A DNA stretch of 64,000 nucleotides from Polaribacter sp. Z022. Its GTDB lineage: Bacteria; Bacteroidota; Bacteroidia; Flavobacteriales; Flavobacteriaceae. The stretch spans positions 62,001-126,000 of the forward strand of contig NZ_JALCZO010000004.1 in assembly GCF_023555495.1 (NCBI RefSeq), given 5' to 3'. Every line of letters starts with the position of its first letter. The first letter of the stretch is position 1. The position numbers were made by a program, and so were the translations under genes. Of this stretch, positions 37,196 to 45,489 are shown one piece after another. Under the pieces are notes generated by a model. It did no database searches. It was not told the DNA's origin and worked only from the letters and a program-made list of their open reading frames with translations.

Positions 37196-38470
37196 ATGGC
37201 TGTAGATTTATTACTAGGATTACAATGGGGAGATGAAGGAAAAGGTAAAATTGTAGATGTACTTACCAAAAATTACGACATTATTGCTCGTTTTCAAGGA
37301 GGACCAAATGCAGGACATACCTTAATTTTTGATGGACACAAACATGTTTTACATACAATTCCTTCAGGAATTTTTCATAAAACAGCTTTAAATGTAGTTG
37401 GTAATGGAGTTGTAATAGACCCTGTTATTTTTCAAAAAGAATTAGAAAATTTAGATAAACATGAAATTGATTATACATCTAAATTATTAATTTCTAGAAA
37501 AGCACATTTAATTTTACCAACACACAGGCTTTTAGATGCTGCTTCAGAAACATCTAAAGGAAAAGCTAAAATTGGTTCTACATTAAAAGGTATTGGTCCA
37601 ACTTATATGGACAAAACTGGTAGAAACGGAATGAGAGTTGGTGATTTAGAATTAGACAACTGGAAAGAAAAATATGATGCTTTAACAGAAAAGCATATTA
37701 AAATGTTAGAATTCTTTGATGTTCAAATAGAATATGATTTAAAAGAATTAGAAGCAGAATTTTGTAAAGGAATTGAAAAATTAAGAACTTTAGCTTTTAT
37801 AGATAGTGAAGAGTTTTTAAACAATGCTATTAAAGAAAAGAAAACAATATTAGCAGAAGGAGCTCAAGGTTCTTTATTAGATATTGATTTTGGAACGTAT
37901 CCTTTTGTTACTTCATCTAACACAACAGCTGCTGGTGCTTGTACTGGTTTAGGAGTTGCTCCTAACAGAATTGGTGAAGTTTTTGGAATCTTTAAAGCTT
38001 ATACAACACGTGTTGGTTCTGGACCTTTCCCTACTGAATTATTTGATGAGGATGGAGCTACTATGGCTAAAGTTGGTCATGAGTTTGGAGCTACAACTGG
38101 TAGACCAAGAAGATGTGGTTGGTTAGATTTAGTTGCTTTAAAATATGCTGTAGATGTTAATGGTGTTACACAATTAATGATGATGAAAGGTGATGTTTTA
38201 TCTGGATTTGATACATTAAAAGTTTGTACTTCTTACACTTATAAAGGAGAAGAAATTAATCATTTACCATATAATATAGAACCAGAAAACGTTTCTGTAA
38301 ATTATTCTGAATTTAAAGGATGGGAAGATGATTTAACAAAAATGACTTCAGAAGATCAATTACCACAAAATTTACTAGACTATGTTGCTTTTATTGAAAA
38401 AGAAACAGGTGTTCCAGTATCTATTGTATCTGTTGGTCCAGATAGAAAACAAACAATTACTAGATCATAA
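37196..38470 (+). CDS. purA: adenylosuccinate synthase
   Basis: A 424-residue enzyme joining IMP and aspartate with GTP, the first step to AMP. It begins MAVDLLLGLQWGDEGKGKIVD, with the Asp and His catalytic residues in WGDEGKGK and NAGHT. Other signatures are IGSTLKGIGPTYMDK and GRPRRCGWLDLVALKY. ATG 37196 is chosen; the in-frame upstream ATG lies inside the regulator gene. Terminator follows. Confidence 0.96.
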   Translation: MAVDLLLGLQWGDEGKGKIVDVLTKNYDIIARFQGGPNAGHTLIFDGHKHVLHTIPSGIFHKTALNVVGNGVVIDPVIFQKELENLDKHEIDYTSKLLISRKAHLILPTHRLLDAASETSKGKAKIGSTLKGIGPTYMDKTGRNGMRVGDLELDNWKEKYDALTEKHIKMLEFFDVQIEYDLKELEAEFCKGIEKLRTLAFIDSEEFLNNAIKEKKTILAEGAQGSLLDIDFGTYPFVTSSNTTAAGACTGLGVAPNRIGEVFGIFKAYTTRVGSGPFPTELFDEDGATMAKVGHEFGATTGRPRRCGWLDLVALKYAVDVNGVTQLMMMKGDVLSGFDTLKVCTSYTYKGEEINHLPYNIEPENVSVNYSEFKGWEDDLTKMTSEDQLPQNLLDYVAFIEKETGVPVSIVSVGPDRKQTITRS

Positions 38471-38485
38471 TTCTAGATAAATATT

Positions 38486-38527
38486 AAAAAAAAACCTCTT
38501 TCAAATATTTGAAAGAGGTTTTTTTTA
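38486..38527. terminator. bidirectional terminator after purA
   Basis: AAACCTCTTTCAAAT/ATTTGAAAGAGGTTTTTTT stem with A and T runs, between convergent purA and the 599-residue protein gene. Confidence 0.9.
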
Positions 38528-38543
38528 TGTTTTATAATACTTG

Positions 38544-40343
38544 TTATTTAAGACCTTCTATTTCTACACCAATTAATAACAATTTATTATGTTCTAATTT
38601 AAGAGCATTTAAAAGTTCATTTTTTTGAGTAATAAAAGCTTCCTTTTTCTCTAAAAACAAATCATTATAATAATTAATTCCTGCCTCTAAATTCTTTTTA
38701 AATTTAGTTAAAGATCTTAATTGCTTTTTATCAAAATTCGTCTTTAATTCATCTACTTTATCTTGTAAATGAGTTATGTAAAGAGATAATTCTTTTATAA
38801 AAACATTAGGTCTATCAGTTCTGGTAATCATATTGTCTCTTCCATAAATATGATCTGTTATACCTCGTAAACTAACAATTTTATCATAATAAGCCATATT
38901 TGGGCCTGGACAAACAGAAACTCCATCTCCTGTTTTTTTAGTACTTACATTGTTTAAAAGTAAAGTTGATGTTCCTAAACCTACACAAATACAAGATTTC
39001 TCTGTTACTTTATTTACTTGCTTTTCTTTTTCTTCTGCTGTAAGTTCTAAAACATCTATTTCTTTTAATTTTAAATGCTGATATTCTCTAGAAGCTGTAC
39101 ATAAACCAGATTCTTTAAACTCTGTATTTAATGCTATAAATTTATTTGGGCATGAAGTACCTGGTCTACCCTTATCTATTAACATTTGTCTTTGTACATC
39201 TTTTGTATTTCCTTTTAACGTGTTAAAAAGTACCCCTAATGGAGAACTATTACTTAAATACAAATCTTTTTCTTTAGCTTTTACTAATTGATCTAAAGTT
39301 TTTTCGTCTACACTTGTTGCTTCTGGTACTAATAAAAATGGGCTACCCCAACCTACAGAATCTAATTCATATTCTTTCATTAAAAAAGTATGTTCTTCAT
39401 CTGTACCTACACCTCCTTGAGTTGTAATTTTAAGTGTTAAATCGTTTTCTGGTATAACTTTATTAGCTTCTTTTAAAGCATCAATCAATAAAGTTTGTGT
39501 TTGATTTTTTAAAACTTCTTTGTTTTCTTTAAATTCTTTTAAAACAGGTCCCATTAAAAAACCTTCAGTAGCAAAAGCATGTCCACCACAATTTAATCCA
39601 GATTCTATTCTATATTCTGAAACCCATAAACCTTTTTTAGCTAAAAATTTTCCTTGGATAAATGCAGATCTATAATCGCTTACTTTTAAAATAATTTTCT
39701 TTTTTATGTATCCTTTAGCGTCAGGAAAAAAATCATTAAAATTACTCATGTAAGAATACAATCTTGGATTCATACCTGCAGAAAGTACAAGAGATGATGC
39801 TAATTTACTTTCAGAAAAACCTCTTAATGCTGCATGAGCATCATTAAACTCTATAGGCAACAACTCTTTATTAAGGTAATTTCCTTTATCAATCTTGGTC
39901 ATAATATTAACATCAATACTACCCATTGATAAATTTTTATTTGCCCAATCTTTTATTTTACTAAAATCTACACCTTCTTCTGTAAGCTTATTAAACTCTT
40001 TTTTTATTGAAGAATATTCTGGTAACATATGAATGTAATCTTTAAAAGCTTTACTTTTTTCTGAAGTAATATTCTTTAATTGATTAAATTTTTCTTCTGT
40101 TTGTTCGTGTAATAAATTTAAGTAAGAAGTAATTCTTTTAGCTCTAAAGTCTTCAACTTTATCTGTAATTTCTTTATAAGGAAGTTCAAATTTTTCACTA
40201 TAAACTTTTCTCATTTTTTCAACTAGAATATCATCTACTAAAGAAATAACAGAATCTATACCATATTGAGCTACTTTTAGAGGAGAATCTATTGTAAATC
40301 CAATTCCCATAACTGGAATATGAAATGAATGTGCGTTTTTCAT
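38544..40343 (-). CDS. uncharacterised 599-residue Cys-containing protein
   Basis: A 599-residue soluble protein without signal peptide that I cannot assign to a characterised family. It opens with IPVMGIGFTIDSPLKVAQYG, a pattern like the start of FMN-type TIM-barrel enzymes, and contains GLNCGGHAFATEG and TTQGGVGTDEEH, reminiscent of phosphate or flavin-binding loops. Cys residues occur at GLNCGG, GTSCPN, SGLCTA, KSCICVG and VSVCPG, possibly a metal or cluster site. The C-terminal 100 residues are a coiled coil. It sits beside a RIC gene, and its upstream region has the same ATGAT-N4-ATCAT palindrome. Role: probable stress or redox enzyme, inferred. Confidence 0.75.
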   Translation of the reverse strand: MKNAHSFHIPVMGIGFTIDSPLKVAQYGIDSVISLVDDILVEKMRKVYSEKFELPYKEITDKVEDFRAKRITSYLNLLHEQTEEKFNQLKNITSEKSKAFKDYIHMLPEYSSIKKEFNKLTEEGVDFSKIKDWANKNLSMGSIDVNIMTKIDKGNYLNKELLPIEFNDAHAALRGFSESKLASSLVLSAGMNPRLYSYMSNFNDFFPDAKGYIKKKIILKVSDYRSAFIQGKFLAKKGLWVSEYRIESGLNCGGHAFATEGFLMGPVLKEFKENKEVLKNQTQTLLIDALKEANKVIPENDLTLKITTQGGVGTDEEHTFLMKEYELDSVGWGSPFLLVPEATSVDEKTLDQLVKAKEKDLYLSNSSPLGVLFNTLKGNTKDVQRQMLIDKGRPGTSCPNKFIALNTEFKESGLCTASREYQHLKLKEIDVLELTAEEKEKQVNKVTEKSCICVGLGTSTLLLNNVSTKKTGDGVSVCPGPNMAYYDKIVSLRGITDHIYGRDNMITRTDRPNVFIKELSLYITHLQDKVDELKTNFDKKQLRSLTKFKKNLEAGINYYNDLFLEKKEAFITQKNELLNALKLEHNKLLLIGVEIEGLK

Positions 40344-40411
40344 CTTTTAATTTAAATATTTAATTCATTTTAAATAAGCTTGCAATGTATTCTTAATATA
40401 CCCTGAAAAAC

Positions 40412-40425
40412 ATGATTATTATCAT
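40412..40425 (-). promoter_or_regulatory. FNR-like palindrome upstream of the 599-residue gene
   Basis: ATGAT-TATT-ATCAT. Its centre is 29.5 bases upstream of a degenerate -7 element TACATTG (minus strand, T at 40389), placing it near -41.5 of the expected start. It matches the boxes at the divergent RIC/Rrf2 promoters. Confidence 0.6.
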
Positions 40426-40460
40426 TAATGAAAAGTATAATAGCTATTTATTATTATTAA

Positions 40461-40494
40461 AAATTGGATGCTAATAAAACATTAACATCCAATT
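40461..40494 (-). terminator. terminator of the first RIC gene
   Basis: AATTGGATG/CATCCAATT arms with a 15-base loop, followed on the minus strand by a T-rich run; about 31 bases after the RIC stop. Confidence 0.6.
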
Positions 40495-40524
40495 CTTCAC
40501 TAACTTTGGGGCTTTCTAAATGTC

Positions 40525-41247
40525 TTATTGTCTATTTTGTTTCTCTAGTAAAACTGCTTTAGGAAATAATATATTATTTTCTAAATGAATATGTTGGTGT
40601 AAATCTTGTTCAAATTCTTCTAATTTAGAATACAAAGCTTTAAACGTGTTACAAGCACCTTCTGGTGGCGTAAAATTATTAGATAATTTTTTAATTTCTT
40701 TAAAAATATCTCCTGCATTTTCATGTTCATCTTCCATCATTGCTATAGGATTATTCACTGTACCAAAATGAGGTAAATTTACTTTTTCACCTTTTTCTTC
40801 AGCTTTTATCAACTGTTTTATAAAAGGAAACAAAATTAATTCTTCTTTTTTCATATGCGTTGTTAATTCATTAGCAACCTCTATAAAAAGATCGTTTATA
40901 CGAACAACTTCTACATAATGATGTCCATGTACTTTAGCTACTTTTGCTGCATATTGTAATACTATTGATGTATTTTCTTCTACATATTTATGATGAATAT
41001 TTTCTATATGATCTACTAAAAAATCTAATTTCCAACTATCATAATTATTAGCAATTGATACTTTATTATTTACATTTAATAACTCTTTTTCTAAATCAGA
41101 AAACACAACATTATTTTTTTCACAAGCTTTTTTAATTGATACTCCTCCTCCACAGCAAAAATCTATTCCATGTTTTTTAAAAATATCTGCAGTTTTTATA
41201 TTATTTGTTACAACTTCTGCAACAGTATTGTTTTCTGTAATAATCAT
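40525..41247 (-). CDS. ric: iron-sulfur cluster repair di-iron protein (RIC/YtfE/ScdA)
   Basis: A 240-residue RIC protein that repairs Fe-S clusters damaged by nitric oxide or oxidants. N-terminal DUF542 (residues 1-60) has the functional Cys pair HGIDFCCGGG at residues 31-32. The hemerythrin-like C-terminal domain has the di-iron ligands: HIENIHHKY, HHYVEV, HMKKEE, DEHENAG and HIHLENN. It is transcribed away from the Rrf2 gene; the intergenic region has a palindrome at about -41.5 of its -7 element (41295-41302). A second palindrome (41269-41294) lies over its start site. Confidence 0.92.
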   Translation of the reverse strand: MIITENNTVAEVVTNNIKTADIFKKHGIDFCCGGGVSIKKACEKNNVVFSDLEKELLNVNNKVSIANNYDSWKLDFLVDHIENIHHKYVEENTSIVLQYAAKVAKVHGHHYVEVVRINDLFIEVANELTTHMKKEELILFPFIKQLIKAEEKGEKVNLPHFGTVNNPIAMMEDEHENAGDIFKEIKKLSNNFTPPEGACNTFKALYSKLEEFEQDLHQHIHLENNILFPKAVLLEKQNRQ

Positions 41248-41268
41248 TTTTATATAATTTAATTTTAA

Positions 41269-41294
41269 AATAAAAGACCTATTTATCTTTTATT
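41269..41294. promoter_or_regulatory. inverted repeat, candidate Rrf2 operator
   Basis: AATAAAAGA-N8-TCTTTTATT, perfect 9-base arms. It covers the predicted transcription start of the RIC gene (just downstream of the -7 element at 41295-41302), a typical repressor position. Rrf2/NsrR operators are also AT-rich dyads of about this size. Confidence 0.45.
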
Positions 41295-41302
41295 CAAAAT
41301 TA
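41295..41302 (-). promoter_or_regulatory. -7 element of the RIC gene
   Basis: TAATTTTG on the minus strand, matching TAnnTTTG; 29.5 bases from the centre of the palindrome at 41323-41340. Confidence 0.5.
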
Positions 41303-41322
41303 ATATACACTTAGGTTTTAAA

Positions 41323-41340
41323 TTATGATTTTTATCATAA
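41323..41340. promoter_or_regulatory. FNR-like palindrome between divergent RIC and Rrf2 genes
   Basis: TTATGAT-TTTT-ATCATAA, perfect 7-base arms with 4-base spacer. Its centre is 28.5 bases from the plus-strand -7 element (TATTTTTG, 41360-41367) and 29.5 bases from the minus-strand one, so it can serve both promoters at about -41.5. The core ATGAT-N4-ATCAT resembles the FNR box TTGAT-N4-ATCAA. Confidence 0.65.
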
Positions 41341-41359
41341 TAAAAACTATAATTATTTT

Positions 41360-41367
41360 TATTTTTG
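41360..41367 (+). promoter_or_regulatory. -7 element of the Rrf2 operon
   Basis: TATTTTTG, ending 9 bases before the ATG at 41377, so the mRNA leader would be very short. Confidence 0.5.
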
Positions 41368-41376
41368 TAAATAAAA

Positions 41377-41811
41377 ATGTTATCAAAATCTAGTAAATAC
41401 GCTATAAGGGCTGTTTTATATCTTACCATTAAAGCCTCAAAAGAAAATAAAATTGGTTCTAAACTTGTTGCTGATAAGTTAGAAATACCTGCTCCTTTTT
41501 TAGCTAAAACTTTACAAGAATTAACAAAAAATAATATTTTAACATCAGTTAAAGGCCCTAATGGTGGATTTTATTTGACTGAAGAAAATTGTAAAAAAAA
41601 TATTTTTGACATTATAAACTGTATTGATACTACCAGTAAATTAGAGCAATGCTTTTTAGGTCAATTAGAATGTGATGAAGATAATCCATGTGTTGTACAT
41701 GAATTATATGCTCCTTTTAAAAAACAATTGATTCATAAACTTAAAAATCATACAATTTTAGAAATGGCAAATGAATATATTAAAAATAATGATTTTATAA
41801 ATTCTTTATGA
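41377..41811 (+). CDS. Rrf2-family regulator, NsrR/IscR-like
   Basis: A 144-residue Rrf2 winged-helix regulator. The N-terminal half is the DNA-binding domain (KYAIRAVLYLTIKA, IPAPFLAKTLQELTKNNI, VKGPNGGFYL). The ligand segment has three Cys: CFLGQLECDEDNPC, spaced C-x6-C-x5-C, close to the Fe-S cluster ligands of NsrR and IscR. Likely senses nitric oxide, iron-sulfur status or redox. Its stop overlaps the next gene's ATG (ATGA), so they are co-translated. Confidence 0.88.
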   Translation: MLSKSSKYAIRAVLYLTIKASKENKIGSKLVADKLEIPAPFLAKTLQELTKNNILTSVKGPNGGFYLTEENCKKNIFDIINCIDTTSKLEQCFLGQLECDEDNPCVVHELYAPFKKQLIHKLKNHTILEMANEYIKNNDFINSL

Positions 41812-43028
41812 TAAAAGCCAAAACACAAAGTATAGTTGCGCTTACTTATTTTATTGTTGCTTCTTTACTTGGTATAATTCTTAGGCTATTTTCTACAACC
41901 AGCATTAATGCTAATTATAAATACATAGTACATACCCATTCTCACATAGCACTTTTAGGTTGGGTATATATTGGTTTAACTACATTAATATTTCACTTAT
42001 TTATTAAAGAGGAAGCTAAAAAGAAATATTCAAAACTTTTTATAGCAACCCAAGTAACAATTATAGGAATGTTAATTAGTTTTCCTATTACTGGTTATGC
42101 GCTTTATTCGATAATTTTTTCAACACTTTTTTTAATTTGTTCTTATTGGTTTTTTATTTTTTTTAGAAAAAATAATAGCAGTAACAAAGAAAGTATTTCT
42201 TTTAAATTTATAAATACTTCATTAATATTTATGGTTGTTTCTAGTGTAGGTCCTTGGGCATTAGGTGGTATTATGAATACTTTAGGCAACTCATCTCATT
42301 GGTATAAAAATGCAATATATTTTTATTTACACTTTCAATATAATGGGTGGTTTTTATTCTGCCTTTTTGGTTTGTTTTTTTATTTTTTAGAAAAAAAAGG
42401 AATACAAATTCATAAAGACTATACTTTTCCATTTTATAAGTATATTCTTATTAGTTGCATTTTAACTGTCTTTTTATCTTTTTTATGGATAAAACCTCCA
42501 AAATTAATTTATCTATTATCTACATTAGGTGTTGTTTATCAAGTAATTGCTTTAATTAAATTGCAACTTATAATTAACAATTACAAAAAAATAATTTTAA
42601 ACGTATTTACCCCCTTTATAGTTAAATTACTAAAATTTGTGTACTTACTCTTTATTGCTAAAGTAGTATTACAATTTTTAACTTCAATACCTTACTTTTC
42701 TGAATTAACTCTACAAATTAAAGATTTTGTAATTGGTTATTTACACCTTATTTTTCTTGGTATTACTAGTACAAGCTTGCTTGCTTTTTTTTATCAATAT
42801 AGATTGATACAATTATCTAAAAAATGGACAAGTATTTACCTTTTAGGTTTTATTTTATCAGAAATATTAATTTTTTACAAAGGTTTTTGTAGTTGGCAAC
42901 AATTATCTATGATAGATGATTATTTTGTTATACTAATTTCTGTTTCAACTCTAATGCCAATTGGTATCTTAGGTATTTATTATTATAATATTAAACCTAC
43001 TTTTTCCACTCTAAAAGAATCTCCTTAG
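41808..43028 (+). CDS. multi-pass membrane protein with oxidase-like His motifs
   Basis: A 406-residue integral membrane protein with about 12 predicted helices. Conserved-looking His residues lie in helices: HTHSHIALLGWVYIG (residues about 43-57), YLHFQYNGWF (about 167-176) and GYLHLIFLG (about 309-317). These resemble heme/copper-site segments of heme-copper oxidases, NO reductases or NnrS proteins, though it is shorter than NorB. It is translationally coupled to the Rrf2 regulator. Its 3' end overlaps the opposing PLP decarboxylase gene by 32 bases. A heme- or NO-related role is inferred. Confidence 0.75.
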   Translation: MIKAKTQSIVALTYFIVASLLGIILRLFSTTSINANYKYIVHTHSHIALLGWVYIGLTTLIFHLFIKEEAKKKYSKLFIATQVTIIGMLISFPITGYALYSIIFSTLFLICSYWFFIFFRKNNSSNKESISFKFINTSLIFMVVSSVGPWALGGIMNTLGNSSHWYKNAIYFYLHFQYNGWFLFCLFGLFFYFLEKKGIQIHKDYTFPFYKYILISCILTVFLSFLWIKPPKLIYLLSTLGVVYQVIALIKLQLIINNYKKIILNVFTPFIVKLLKFVYLLFIAKVVLQFLTSIPYFSELTLQIKDFVIGYLHLIFLGITSTSLLAFFYQYRLIQLSKKWTSIYLLGFILSEILIFYKGFCSWQQLSMIDDYFVILISVSTLMPIGILGIYYYNIKPTFSTLKESP

Positions 43029-44433
43029 CAAAGTCATCACACTCTTTTAAAGTATCTTGTATATGCTTTAAAGTAGTTCTAGGATTAATTAAACACATTC
43101 TTATTACAACTTGATTTTGTAAAATTGTAGTAACTAAAAAAGCTTCTTTAGAGTCTACAACTCTTGTAGAAATTTCTTGATTTAATGTATCTAATTCTTT
43201 TTCTGATAAATTTTTATCTAAAGGATTATATCTAAAATTAATAATAGCTAAAGTTGCTGGAGAAACTATTTCCCAATCTGTACTTTTTCTTAGTATTTCT
43301 TCTGTTTTATCTGCTAAATCAATATTATAAGTAATGGCTTTTTTAAATGCTTCTAAACCAAAAGTTTTTATAGACATATAAAATTTTAGCGCTCTAAACC
43401 TTCTAGTTAATTGAATACCATAATCATAAAAGTTAATTTCAGATTCATTACCTTCTATATCTCTTAAATACTCAGGTTTTTCACTAAAAGTACCACTTAA
43501 CCAAGATGAATCTTTTACTAATAAACATCCAATTTCATATGGTTGAAAAAACCATTTATGAGGATCTACAGTTAAAGAATCTGCACGCTCTATTCCTCTT
43601 AAAGTTCTACTACCTTTTTTAGATAAAATTGCTGCAGCACCATAAGCACCATCAATATGAAACCATAAATTTTCTTTCTCACAAATATCTGCAAGAGTAT
43701 CTAATGGATCTACAGTTCCTGTATTTGTTGTACCTGCAGAAGCTATGATACAAAAAGGTTTTTTTCCTTCTAGCTTGTCTTTAGCTATTTCATTTTTAAG
43801 TTTATTTATACTAAACTTAAACTCTAAATCTGTAGGCAAAATTTTAACCTGATCTTTTTTAAAGCCAAGAACAGTGATTGCTTTTATATTTGATGAATGT
43901 GCTTGATCTGACAAATAAATTACTGCATTAGAAAAATCTTCACCACATTTTACTCTTCTTGCAGTAACTAAAGCTGTTAAATTTGCCATAGAACCACCAC
44001 TTGTAAAAATTCCACCTCCTTCTGCAACAGGAAAATTAAACATTTTTAGCAACCAGTTTAAAGTAACAATTTCTAATTCTGCTGCTGCAGGAGAAACTAT
44101 CCATCCTCCAGAAAAGATATTAAAACCTGTTGCCAAAGAATCTGCCATAGCACTAATAAAATTACTTGGTCCTGGAACAAAAGAAAACGATTTTGGGTGA
44201 GAAGATATATTACTATTTGGTAATACATTATTTGTTACAAAATCTAAAACTTCATCTGCAGAAGTACCTTTTTCTGGTGCTTCACTTAAAAAAATAGAAT
44301 CCATTTCTTCTCTAGAAGCCTTAGTTACAGGCTTTTTATTTTCTTCATTTGTAAAATGGTTTACAATAATATCTACAATTTTATATCCATAAGATTGCAT
44401 TTCTTCTTTAGAAAGTTCAAAAGGTGAATTCAT
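42997..44433 (-). CDS. PLP-dependent group II decarboxylase
   Basis: A 478-residue amino-acid decarboxylase of the aromatic-L-amino-acid/diaminobutyrate/glutamate group. PLP-binding Lys is in SLTVDPHKWFF near residue 300; IASAGTTNTGTVDPLD and WFHIDGAYGAAA supply the phosphate and Asp contacts. The C-terminal part is normal length. The substrate cannot be told from sequence. It is convergent with and overlaps the membrane protein gene by 32 bases. No shared palindrome lies upstream, so it may be only a neighbour of the stress module. Confidence 0.88.
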   Translation of the reverse strand: MNSPFELSKEEMQSYGYKIVDIIVNHFTNEENKKPVTKASREEMDSIFLSEAPEKGTSADEVLDFVTNNVLPNSNISSHPKSFSFVPGPSNFISAMADSLATGFNIFSGGWIVSPAAAELEIVTLNWLLKMFNFPVAEGGGIFTSGGSMANLTALVTARRVKCGEDFSNAVIYLSDQAHSSNIKAITVLGFKKDQVKILPTDLEFKFSINKLKNEIAKDKLEGKKPFCIIASAGTTNTGTVDPLDTLADICEKENLWFHIDGAYGAAAILSKKGSRTLRGIERADSLTVDPHKWFFQPYEIGCLLVKDSSWLSGTFSEKPEYLRDIEGNESEINFYDYGIQLTRRFRALKFYMSIKTFGLEAFKKAITYNIDLADKTEEILRKSTDWEIVSPATLAIINFRYNPLDKNLSEKELDTLNQEISTRVVDSKEAFLVTTILQNQVVIRMCLINPRTTLKHIQDTLKECDDFAKEILLEWKK

Positions 44434-44617
44434 TGAAATATATTTTTTTGCAAAATACGAGAACTAAAAATTATAGCGTACAAAAATTACATATTTTATA
44501 AAATTAATACATTTTTTGTTAAAAATTTTAATTTTTATAATATTAATCAAACTATTTCACATTTTCATTTCGATATTCTTAAAGTAACATCACTTTTGTT
44601 TTAAATAATTCAAAATA

Positions 44618-44631
44618 GTGACAAAAGTCAT
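44618..44631 (+). promoter_or_regulatory. variant palindrome upstream of the second RIC gene
   Basis: GTGAC-AAAA-GTCAT. Its centre is 29.5 bases before CAAATTTG (44654-44661), one mismatch from the TAnnTTTG element. This is the same geometry as the three ATGAT-N4-ATCAT boxes. A longer dyad ACTTTTGT/ACAAAAGT (44592-44599 and 44621-44628) overlaps it. Confidence 0.5.
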
Positions 44632-44685
44632 TCTTTTTACAATAAATCTGTTCCAAATTTGTAATAAACGCTAAATCTTATTGTT

Positions 44686-45426
44686 ATGAAAGATTTATTA
44701 AAAAAAAGTATTGCTACAATTGTATCTGAAAATATTAATACAGCTACCATTTTTAGAAAACATAATATAGATTTTACTTTTCATGGTAATATGCTTTTAT
44801 CTAAAGCATGTGAAGAAAAGAATATTAAGTTAAAAAACATTGTTACCGAATTGAATTCAGTTAACCAAAACCTCTATTATTTAAAAGATTACAATTCTTG
44901 GAAATTAGACTTTTTAATTGATTTTTTAATTAATATTCATCATGAATATAAAGAAGATAATATTCTATTTTTAAAAGATTATGGAAATAAAGTTGCTAAT
45001 ATATATGCTTCTGAATATAAAGAATTGAAAGAAGTAAATAAGTTAATACAAGAAGTTACAGACAGTATTTTAGAACATATGAAAAACGAAGAAAGTACTC
45101 TTTTTCCTTATGTTAAAAAGCTTATAGATGCAAAAAATAAAAATTTACAAATAGACATTAAAAATTCTCCTCTTAATGATCCAATAGACTCTTTAGAAGA
45201 TGAACATGAAGAAGTGGGTAAAACATTTAATAAAATATCTCAACTAACAAACAACTATTATATTCCTAAAGATGCATGTATTTCTTTTAAAGTATTGTAC
45301 TTAAAATTACAACAATTTGAAGAAGAACTTTACAAACATATTCATATAGAAAATAATATACTATTTCCTAAAGCTAAAAAGTTAGAAAGATATTTACTTA
45401 AACAACAAGATCCTTATTTAAATTAA
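44686..45426 (+). CDS. divergent RIC paralogue without the Cys pair
   Basis: A 246-residue paralogue of the RIC protein at 40525 that aligns along its length. The DUF542 Cys pair at residues 31-32 is Thr-Phe (HNIDFTFHGN); a later Cys in SKAC is kept. The di-iron His/Glu set looks intact (INIHHEY, HMKNEE, DEHEEVG, HIHIENN), but the fifth His region HHYVEV is SEYKEL. It therefore probably still binds two irons and lost the Cys-based function. Its promoter shares the palindrome geometry. Confidence 0.87.
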   Translation: MKDLLKKSIATIVSENINTATIFRKHNIDFTFHGNMLLSKACEEKNIKLKNIVTELNSVNQNLYYLKDYNSWKLDFLIDFLINIHHEYKEDNILFLKDYGNKVANIYASEYKELKEVNKLIQEVTDSILEHMKNEESTLFPYVKKLIDAKNKNLQIDIKNSPLNDPIDSLEDEHEEVGKTFNKISQLTNNYYIPKDACISFKVLYLKLQQFEEELYKHIHIENNILFPKAKKLERYLLKQQDPYLN

Positions 45427-45489
45427 TTTTCACTTTTCTTTAATAGGTAGCCATAATCTTTTCATTATTTTTGCAGAAAACACATCATC

